Part shown: piece after piece, positions 58,079 through 64,000 of the stretch
Position numbering within the stretch: position 1 is the stretch's first letter
Layout: every line of letters begins with the position of its first letter
Source of the DNA: Heliorestis acidaminivorans
GTDB taxonomy: Bacteria > Bacillota > Desulfitobacteriia > Heliobacteriales > Heliobacteriaceae
DNA: 64,000 bases
NCBI RefSeq assembly: GCF_008933955.1
Contig: NZ_WBXO01000003.1
Coordinates: forward strand, 266,757-330,756
Reading direction: 5' to 3'
Notes under the pieces: model-generated
Seen by the model: the letters and a program-made list of their open reading frames with translations, nothing else
Databases searched by the model: none
What the model was told of the DNA's origin: nothing
Translations under genes and position numbers: made by a program

Positions 58079-58558
58079 TTATTTACTTCCTCGCATCATA
58101 GAGATACGGCCTGTTCTAGCCAGTTCTCGGACGCCGAAAGGTCTAAGGGAAGTACAGATGGCTTCAATTTTGTTCTGATCACCTGTAATTTCGATGATCA
58201 GCGAGTTGCGACCTAAGTCGACGATATGAGCTCGAAAAATTTCTACGATCTGCATGATTTCACTGCGCGTAGTAGCATCAGCATTGACTTTGATTAGAAC
58301 TAGTTCTCTGTCAACTGAGGGCTCGTCAGTGATGTCTTGAATTTTGAGTACATCGATAAGTTTGTGCAGTTGTTTTGTTACTTGTTCTATTATTTTTCCG
58401 TCTCCGTCGACGACAATGGTCATGCGGGATATGGAGGGGTTGTCTGTTTCACCAACAGCGAGACTCTCGATGTTATAGCCCCGACGGGCAAATAGACCTG
58501 CGACGCGTGTAAGTATCCCCGGTTTGTTTTCTACCAGGACCGATAAGGTGTGTCGCAT
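58079..58558 (-). CDS. ilvH: acetolactate synthase small (regulatory) subunit
   Basis: Regulatory partner of IlvB that gives valine feedback. The 159-aa protein has an N-terminal ACT domain (LSVLVENKPGILTRVAGLFARRGYNIESL) and a C-terminal ACT-like domain (ELVLIKVNA ... SLIIEITGDQNKIEA). Length matches the short IlvH/IlvN type. It lies between ilvD and ilvC. Confidence 0.95.
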   Translation of the reverse strand: MRHTLSVLVENKPGILTRVAGLFARRGYNIESLAVGETDNPSISRMTIVVDGDGKIIEQVTKQLHKLIDVLKIQDITDEPSVDRELVLIKVNADATTRSEIMQIVEIFRAHIVDLGRNSLIIEITGDQNKIEAICTSLRPFGVRELARTGRISMMRGSK

Positions 58559-58581
58559 TGTTGCTACCTCCTCCCTTTCCT

Positions 58582-60255
58582 TTAGCTCATCCGAGCGCCT
58601 GTTGATGCGGAAAGTACTTTCTGGGCATATCGTGACATGTAGCCCTTAGTTATTTTGCTTTCCGGTTTTTGCCACTTAGCTTGTCGCTTGGCTAGTTCTT
58701 CTTCGGAAACTTCTAGCTGAAGTTTGCCTGCAGGAATATCTATAGTAATTAGATCTCCTTCTTGAACAAGGCTGATAGGGCCGCCTTCTGCCGCTTCAGG
58801 TGATACGTGACCAATGGAAGCACCGCGAGTAGCGCCTGAGAAACGTCCATCGGTGATTAAGGTCACTTCTTTATCTAATCCCATACCAGCAATAGCCGCT
58901 GTTGGTGTGAGCATTTCACGCATGCCGGGGCTTCCTTTGGGTCCTTCATAACGGATTACTACTACATCGCCTGATTTTATTTGACCACCTAAGACTGCTT
59001 CTACAGCTTCTTCTTCTCCATTGAATACGCGGGCTGGTCCTTGATGATTCATCATTTCTGGTGCAACAGCACCTTTTTTGACAACAGCGCCTTGAGGAGC
59101 TAAGTTACCACGCAGTACGGCTAAGCCGCCTGTTCTGCTGTAGGCTTTTTCGTTAGGACGAATTACTTCAGGGTCAAGATTAACGCCCTTCGTGATAGTC
59201 TCTGCGACTGTTCCTCCTGTTACGGTAGGTAAGTCACCATTGATCAGCCCTTGCTGATAGAGGACGTTCATCACAGCAGGAATACCACCAGCACTGTCTA
59301 GGTCTTCAATATGCTGTTCACCTGCTGGTGCTAGTTTGCAGAGGTGTGGTGTTCTACTGCTAACTTCGTTGACAATCTCCAGGTCGAGCTCTATGCCTGC
59401 TTCGTAGGCAATAGCCGGTAGGTGAAGCAGTGTGTTAGTGGAACAGCCTAAGGCCATGTCCACGGTTATAGCATTTTCAAAAGCTGATTCTGTCATGATG
59501 TCTAAAGGTTTGATGTCCTTTTCAAGCAGTTCCATAATCTTCATACCACTTTGCTTGGCTAAGCGAAGTCTAGAAGAGTACACGGCTGGAATAGTACCGT
59601 TTCCTGGTAAGGCCAAGCCGAGTGCTTCAGTTAGGCAGTTCATAGAGTTAGCTGTAAACATGCCGGAGCAAGAACCACAGGTAGGACAAGCTTTTTCTTC
59701 TAATTCAAATAGTTCATCGTCTGTCATTTTGCCAGCTTTGTGAGCGCCTACTCCTTCAAAGACTGTGGAAAGGGATACTTTTTTGCCTTGGAAGCGACCG
59801 GCTAACATAGGTCCACCACTGATAAAGATAGATGGAATGTTAAGTCGAGCGGCGGCCATGAGCATGCCTGGTACTACTTTGTCACAGCTTGGAATGAAGA
59901 CGAGAGCATCAAAGCCATGGGCCATAGTCATGATTTCCACAGAATCAGCAATAATCTCTCTCGATGCGAGGGAGTATTTCATGCCGATATGGTTCATTGC
60001 AATGCCGTCACAGACAGCGATAACAGGGAAAGCTAAGGGCGTACCACCGGCCATGCGGACGCCTGCTTTGACAGCGTCAGCAATCATGTTAAGGTGCATA
60101 TGTCCCGGGACCACGTCGTTTTGGGCATTTACAATGCCGATGATAGGACGGTCCAGTTCTTCTGCTGTGAGGCCAAGTGCTCTAAATAAAGAGCGGTGAG
60201 GCGCTTTTTCAACACCATGCTTAACAGCATGGCTTCGTCCTTTTTGCTTAGTCAA
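58582..60255 (-). CDS. ilvD: dihydroxy-acid dehydratase
   Basis: An iron-sulfur dehydratase giving the 2-oxo acid precursors of valine and isoleucine. The 557-aa protein has [37 protein letters not shown], and [12 protein letters not shown], the Cys residues of the cluster, and [27 protein letters not shown] near the C-terminus (quoted in family form). It is 23 bases upstream of ilvH. Confidence 0.97.
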   Translation of the reverse strand: MTKQKGRSHAVKHGVEKAPHRSLFRALGLTAEELDRPIIGIVNAQNDVVPGHMHLNMIADAVKAGVRMAGGTPLAFPVIAVCDGIAMNHIGMKYSLASREIIADSVEIMTMAHGFDALVFIPSCDKVVPGMLMAAARLNIPSIFISGGPMLAGRFQGKKVSLSTVFEGVGAHKAGKMTDDELFELEEKACPTCGSCSGMFTANSMNCLTEALGLALPGNGTIPAVYSSRLRLAKQSGMKIMELLEKDIKPLDIMTESAFENAITVDMALGCSTNTLLHLPAIAYEAGIELDLEIVNEVSSRTPHLCKLAPAGEQHIEDLDSAGGIPAVMNVLYQQGLINGDLPTVTGGTVAETITKGVNLDPEVIRPNEKAYSRTGGLAVLRGNLAPQGAVVKKGAVAPEMMNHQGPARVFNGEEEAVEAVLGGQIKSGDVVVIRYEGPKGSPGMREMLTPTAAIAGMGLDKEVTLITDGRFSGATRGASIGHVSPEAAEGGPISLVQEGDLITIDIPAGKLQLEVSEEELAKRQAKWQKPESKITKGYMSRYAQKVLSASTGARMS

Positions 60256-60358
60256 CGCGATCCCCTCGCTTTTGTTAATTATTGTTAATTAAGGATTGAG
60301 AAAACCACAGCGACACAGAGGGCTCTGTGAAATTATTTTATATGGGAAAATATAGGGC

Positions 60359-61240
60359 TTAATAAATTTCTGCACCGGCCGCTGATGATTGTGTCAGTTT
60401 GTGGAAGTCTTCAATTAGCCTTTTGGTCATAGTGCCAGGTTCGCCTGAGCCGATGTTGCGACCGTCTACAGATACAACAGGAATTACTTCGGCCGCTGTT
60501 CCTGTGAGGAATACTTCGTCTGCTACATAGACGTCATAGCGTGCAAATACTTGCTCTGCAACTTCAATGCCTCTCTCACGAGCTAGTTCCATAACGCAGT
60601 TGCGTGTAATGCCTTCCAAAATGCCTACGTGAGGTGGTGGTGTAATCAGGCGACCATTTTTCACAATAAAAATATTGTCTCCCGTACACTCGGCTACGTA
60701 TCCTTCTTGGTTCAACATAATTGCCTCAAGGACGCCGGCGCGGGTTGCTTCTATCTTCGCCAAAATATTGTTCAGGTAATTTAGAGACTTGATTTTGGGA
60801 TTTAGTGCTTCAGGAATGTTTCTTCTAGTCGCAACGGTGATAACGTCGAGACCTTTTTCGTAACATTCTTTGGGGTATAGCGTAATGGCTGCTGCAATAC
60901 AGAGAACGGAGGCTTTAGGACATTTGCGTGGGTCTAAGCCGAGATCTCCCTTGCCTCTAGATACGACAAGTCGGATATAGGCGTCACGCAAGTTGTTCCG
61001 TCGAAGCGTCTCTAGAACGACCTCGGTCATCTCTTCTGCATTAATGGGGATGGTGAGATTGATTGCTTTCGCCGAATCATAAAGGCGATCGATATGTTCT
61101 TTTAGTTTAAATACTCGACCATTGTAGGCGCGTATTCCTTCGAAGATACCATCACCATAGAGATAGCCATGATCAAAGACTGATACTTTCGCTTGATCTT
61201 CATGCACAAATTCACCATCAAGGTAAATGACGAGGCTCAT
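60359..61240 (-). CDS. ilvE: branched-chain amino-acid aminotransferase
   Basis: A PLP class IV aminotransferase for the last step of valine, isoleucine and leucine synthesis. The 293-aa protein has [16 protein letters not shown] near the start, [16 protein letters not shown] with the PLP lysine (Lys following NPKI), [11 protein letters not shown], and [12 protein letters not shown]. First gene of the operon, directly after the T-box leader. D-amino-acid aminotransferases share the fold, but the operon settles the role. Confidence 0.94.
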   Translation of the reverse strand: MSLVIYLDGEFVHEDQAKVSVFDHGYLYGDGIFEGIRAYNGRVFKLKEHIDRLYDSAKAINLTIPINAEEMTEVVLETLRRNNLRDAYIRLVVSRGKGDLGLDPRKCPKASVLCIAAAITLYPKECYEKGLDVITVATRRNIPEALNPKIKSLNYLNNILAKIEATRAGVLEAIMLNQEGYVAECTGDNIFIVKNGRLITPPPHVGILEGITRNCVMELARERGIEVAEQVFARYDVYVADEVFLTGTAAEVIPVVSVDGRNIGSGEPGTMTKRLIEDFHKLTQSSAAGAEIY

Positions 61241-61278
61241 CGTATTATTCTCTCTCCTTCTTCTATCTCTGTATATAC

Positions 61279-61620
61279 AAAAACCTCTCGCCCGGACAGG
61301 TAAAAAAGCCTGTCAGGGACGAGAGGATTTTCCCGCGGTACCACCCTGTTTGTTGTCTCTTAAAAAGACAACCCCTTGTGCGGTGAAGTCTTGAATCTAG
61401 CTTTACTCCACCGAATCAGCATGATAACGGACGCTTGTACCTGCATTGGTACTCCATCCGACTCCACCTACTAAGTCCCGTTAATGGGAGCTATTGGGCG
61501 AGCGACTCAAGGGAGAGACAACATCGACGTGTTAGTACCGGTTTACAGCTACCCCGGCTCTCTGTGACTAAGGGACTTCGATGTTCTGGCACCCGTCATA
61601 GTCGTTAGAACGAAATATAC
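61279..61620 (-). promoter_or_regulatory. T-box leader of the ilv-leu operon
   Basis: On the minus strand the T-box core AGGGTGGTACCGCG (61347-61334) pairs with the CCA end of uncharged tRNA. It is followed by a strong terminator (61326-61284: CCTCTCG...CGAGAGG, then TTTTTG). The 5' half forms a stem I with AACATCGA/TCGATGTT and CGACT/AGTCG pairs and a GAGAGCCGG...CCGG distal part. CTC just before CCTTGAG is the likeliest specifier codon, which would make it leucine-responsive; that reading is tentative. Confidence 0.92.
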
Positions 61621-61630
61621 TTTGACCCTT

Positions 61631-61660
61631 AGTATAGTCAAATTGGACCGTTGGTGTCAA
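61631..61660 (-). promoter_or_regulatory. ilv-leu operon promoter
   Basis: On the minus strand a perfect TTGACA (61660-61655), an 18-base spacer and TATACT (61636-61631), directly upstream of the T-box leader. Confidence 0.8.
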
Positions 61661-61697
61661 TAACCTTGCTCAGTCTCTATAAAACCTTTTTTTATTC

Positions 61698-62513
61698 TTA
61701 TCTTGCATCAATAAAACGTGGAACTTCTGCAGAGGTACTTCCTGGGCTTATATTGGTATTGGTATTCGTACCTGGCACTGCTTCAGGGAATTGACGAATG
61801 ATCATAATCTCTACTCTTCTGTTTTGCGCTCGACCTTCTATAGTATCGTTAGTTGCAATAGGTCTGTATTCGCTATAACCGACTGCTGTAAATCGAGCAG
61901 GGTTAAGTTGGATGTTATTATTTAATATGTATTTCATGACGTTCAGTGATCTTTTGGCGCTTAAGTCCCAGTTCGAAGGAAACTCTGGTGTATTAATGGG
62001 TAAGTTATCAGTGTGACCTGCTACACGAATTTCGTTTTCGATATTATCTAGAAGTATAGATAGCTCGTTAAGAACTGGTAAGGCTTCAGGGCGTAAATTT
62101 GCACGACCTGAATCAAAGAGAGCCGCGTCACGGAAAGAAACTTGTAATCCTTCTTGAACAATGCCTGTGTAGATCTGATTCGTTAAGCCCTGTTCGTCAA
62201 TAAGTTGGTCAATTTTTTCTTTCAGATCATCAAGGTACCTTGCTTCCATGATTGAATCGGTGATGGTTAGATCTGGTGCTTCATCACTTGCACCTTCTGT
62301 TTCTACGGTACTGGGATTAAGCATGATCCCAGTACCGCCTTTGAATACTGATTCTAGAGCTTTCTTCAACATTTCAAATCGCTGTGTGTCTACCTGGCTT
62401 GTTGCGAACATGACGATAAAAAGGGCCAGAAGAAGTGTAAGCATATCGGCATAAGGAATGAGCCAAGTCTCATCAATATGTTCTTCATGATGATGCTTTT
62501 TTTTCTTCGACAT
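61698..62513 (-). CDS. motB: flagellar motor protein MotB
   Basis: The stator protein that anchors the proton or sodium channel to peptidoglycan. The 271-aa protein has a single helix, IPYADMLTLLLALFIVMFATS, with the ion-carrying Asp23. A plug/linker leads to an OmpA-like domain (VAGHTDNLPINTPEFPSNWDLSAKRS, TAVGYSEYRPIATNDTIEGRAQNRRVEI in family order). The N-terminus carries a KKKKHHH run, and the last 25 residues are Asn/Thr rich. It overlaps motA by one base (TAATG). Confidence 0.94.
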   Translation of the reverse strand: MSKKKKHHHEEHIDETWLIPYADMLTLLLALFIVMFATSQVDTQRFEMLKKALESVFKGGTGIMLNPSTVETEGASDEAPDLTITDSIMEARYLDDLKEKIDQLIDEQGLTNQIYTGIVQEGLQVSFRDAALFDSGRANLRPEALPVLNELSILLDNIENEIRVAGHTDNLPINTPEFPSNWDLSAKRSLNVMKYILNNNIQLNPARFTAVGYSEYRPIATNDTIEGRAQNRRVEIMIIRQFPEAVPGTNTNTNISPGSTSAEVPRFIDAR

Positions 62514-63295
62514 TAACCTTTTCCTTCTTTCTCCAGAGACTCACGTTCTGCTTGGGTCAAGTAAATCAACATTTTCTCACGGATCTGTACAGGACTGCTA
62601 CCAACTTGAATAGAGAGAATGCCTTCGAGCATCATCGTTTTCAGCTTGACTTCTTCTTGAGATTTCCGCTTCAGTTTCGTTGCAAAGGGGTGCCAGAGTA
62701 CGTAACCGGAGAAGATACCATAGAGCGTGGCTACGAAAGCGGCGGCAATCATGTTACCTAGGGCATTTACATCATCGAGGTTACCAAGAGCACCGATTAG
62801 GCCAATAACAGCGCCTAAAACACCAAGAGTGGGGGCATATGTACCAGCGGCTGTAAATACTTGTGCACCAGTGCGATGTCTTTCTTCCATCGCTTCAATA
62901 TCTGCTTCTAAGAGCTCGCGGACGAATTCTTCGCCTTGACCGTCTACAATTAGGCGAATACCTGTCTTGAGAAAAGCTTCGTCTAGTTTTTCAATTGTTG
63001 CTTCTAGTGAGAGCAACCCTTCTCTACGAGCTTGTTGAGCCATTTCTGTCATTTGTTCAATAATGACTTTGGGATCGGCTAATTTCTGTTCTTTGAAAAG
63101 AACACCAAAGAGAGTCGGAATTCTCTTGATCTCCTTCATGGAGAAAGAGTTCATCAGCGCCGCTATTGTTCCTACGAAAATGATAATGATCGCGGCGGGG
63201 TTAACGAGAACACTAATATTAGCTCCCTTAGCCAACATACCACCAACAACAGAGAAAACTCCTAAAAACAAGCCTATGAGTAGTGCAATATCCAC
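62513..63295 (-). CDS. motA: flagellar motor protein MotA
   Basis: The four-helix stator subunit that forms the ion channel with MotB and pushes on FliG. The 260-aa protein has helices at about 2-20, 30-48, 150-170 and 180-200. TYAPTLGVLGAVIGLIGAL and AFVATLYGIFSGYVLWHPFA are the conserved channel segments, and RREGLLSLE and the charged cytoplasmic loop contact FliG. Translationally coupled to motB. Confidence 0.95.
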   Translation of the reverse strand: MDIALLIGLFLGVFSVVGGMLAKGANISVLVNPAAIIIIFVGTIAALMNSFSMKEIKRIPTLFGVLFKEQKLADPKVIIEQMTEMAQQARREGLLSLEATIEKLDEAFLKTGIRLIVDGQGEEFVRELLEADIEAMEERHRTGAQVFTAAGTYAPTLGVLGAVIGLIGALGNLDDVNALGNMIAAAFVATLYGIFSGYVLWHPFATKLKRKSQEEVKLKTMMLEGILSIQVGSSPVQIREKMLIYLTQAERESLEKEGKG

Positions 63296-63401
63296 TTTCT
63301 TAGCACCTCTGATCTTCTAGTTTATCTTAATGAAGATTTTACCACAGCTATTCCTATTCTGTAACCCGCCCTTTCAATCCAACTATGGTTCTTTTTGGAC
63401 A

Positions 63402-63439
63402 AAAAAGAAAGAGCAACCTCTTGGTTACTCTTTCTTTTT
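63402..63439. terminator. bidirectional terminator upstream of motA
   Basis: AAAAAGAAAGAG and CTCTTTCTTTTT arms with inner AACC/GGTT pairs and a 4-nt loop. It ends the minus-strand transcript carrying the 43-aa gene and separates it from motAB. Confidence 0.85.
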
Positions 63440-63509
63440 GTGACTTCTGAAGCTTTTATGATCGTACTTTAGTTTTGTCTTTGTTGTTAGGTATTTTGTA
63501 GTGTAGAGG

Positions 63510-63641
63510 TTACTTTTCTTTAGGCATGTCAGCACATTGAAGATCACCTGGAACGGGAGTTAGCTCATTGCCAGCTTCCACGTCGCCAGACATTTTTGCT
63601 TTGTACTGATTTTTGAGGGCCTTTTTCTGGGCTTTATCCAC
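63510..63641 (-). CDS. 43-aa protein of unknown function
   Basis: A short frame starting at a GTG at 63641 with GGGAGGTGAT six bases upstream. It encodes MDKAQKKALKNQYKAKMSGD and then VEAGNELTPVPGDLQCADMPKEK-like residues (quoted in part), and stops at 63510. A terminator follows. It is Lys-rich at the start with a single Cys and no membrane segment. It lies between the CoA-transferase gene and motAB. I do not recognise it. Confidence 0.6.
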   Translation of the reverse strand: MDKAQKKALKNQYKAKMSGDVEAGNELTPVPGDLQCADMPKEK

Positions 63642-63707
63642 CAGATATCACCTCCCAAGTCTATGTTTCGACTTTTTAGGAGGTTTTATGCATGGTAAAT
63701 AATATTT

Positions 63708-63924
63708 TTATCTTTTGTTGCTTTTTTTCCAGATCTTCATGCTTTCAGCTTGCTTGATCAGATCTTCTCTGAAATCAGGGTGAGCAATGTTGATTAGCCC
63801 TTCGGCTCTCTGCCAAGTCGACATGCCTTTGCAGTTAAACATGCCGTATTCTGTTACCACGTACATGGTTGTTGCTCTAGGATCGGTTATGATTCCACCT
63901 GGTGTGATAGTCGGTACGATTCTA
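63708..63924 (-). pseudogene. 3' exon of an acetyl-CoA hydrolase/CoA-transferase family gene
   Basis: The last 70 or so residues of a CoA-transferase (Cat1/acetate CoA-transferase type). [29 protein letters not shown] and [21 protein letters not shown] are typical of the C-terminal end. Upstream the frame runs into the end of a group II intron, so the in-frame TTG/ATG-like starts there are not real. Splicing would rejoin the exons; the 5' exon lies beyond the window. Marked as interrupted rather than dead. Confidence 0.8.
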
Positions 63925-64000
63925 GTCGAGTAGACCAAGGGAATTTCACCCTCAGACCCTCACAGAACCGTACGTGACACTCTCATGTCATACGGCTCTT
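63925..64000 (-). mobile_element. 3' end of a group II intron (domains V and VI)
   Basis: On the minus strand 63998-63965 is a 34-base domain V: GAGCCGT with the AGC catalytic triad, a GAGA tetraloop closed by GACAT/GTGTC, and ACGGTTC at the end. Domain VI follows (GAGGGTC ... GGTCTACTCGAC) with the branch-point region CTAC and a likely 3' splice site after 63925. It continues beyond the window, where an intron-encoded reverse transcriptase may lie. Confidence 0.88.

Overview
The window looks like a piece of a low-to-moderate GC, Gram-positive, anaerobic member of the Clostridia. Evidence includes a lipoprotein-type NrfA, FixABCX, a cdaA-cdaR-glmM cluster, a glmS ribozyme, a T-box, citramalate-route isoleucine synthesis and many chemoreceptors. 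The combination resembles heliobacteria or related Peptococcales, but no photosynthesis or rRNA gene is present to confirm this.

Layout. 0.4-2.3 kb: nrfHA (ammonia-forming nitrite reduction). 2.4-6.4 kb: two chemoreceptors. 6.6-10.4 kb: fixABCX, a flavin-based electron-bifurcation complex. 10.5-16.4 kb: a small membrane protein and a coupled pair made of a giant hybrid kinase and an HD-GYP response regulator. 16.7-19.3 kb: a PstS-like binding protein co-transcribed with a chemoreceptor. 19.5-28.5 kb: a minus-strand phosphonate (C-P lyase) operon, phnDCEGHIJKM plus a phnL remnant and an inositol-monophosphatase-like gene, behind a candidate Pho box. phnE is split by a frameshift and phnL has lost its ATPase core, so the operon appears to be decaying. 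28.8-36.2 kb: a defence island with a DUF262/DUF1524 nuclease, a solitary MNT nucleotidyltransferase and type III res/mod. Its right flank holds a frameshifted small ORF, a chemoreceptor fragment and an IS3-type transposase scrap. 36.5-40.7 kb: a methyltransferase, a soluble chemoreceptor and a second hybrid kinase.

41-48.5 kb: glmS preceded by a glmS ribozyme and, unusually, an intrinsic terminator. Upstream of it lies cdaA-cdaR-FAD oxidoreductase-glmM (c-di-AMP and amino-sugar synthesis). 48.6-49 kb: sbp. 49.1-61.7 kb: one long branched-chain amino-acid operon, ilvE-ilvD-ilvH-ilvC-ilvB-leuA-leuC-leuD-leuB-cimA, controlled by a T-box leader. 61.7-63.3 kb: motAB. 63.5-64 kb: a 43-aa protein and a CoA-transferase 3' exon interrupted by the end of a group II intron that runs off the window.

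The most interesting points are the glmS leader architecture (promoter, 5' arm, ribozyme, terminator, with complementary arms flanking the terminator), the phn operon caught in decay, the intron-split CoA-transferase, and a family of short palindromic repeats placed just after stop codons. No CRISPR array, tRNA or rRNA was seen.
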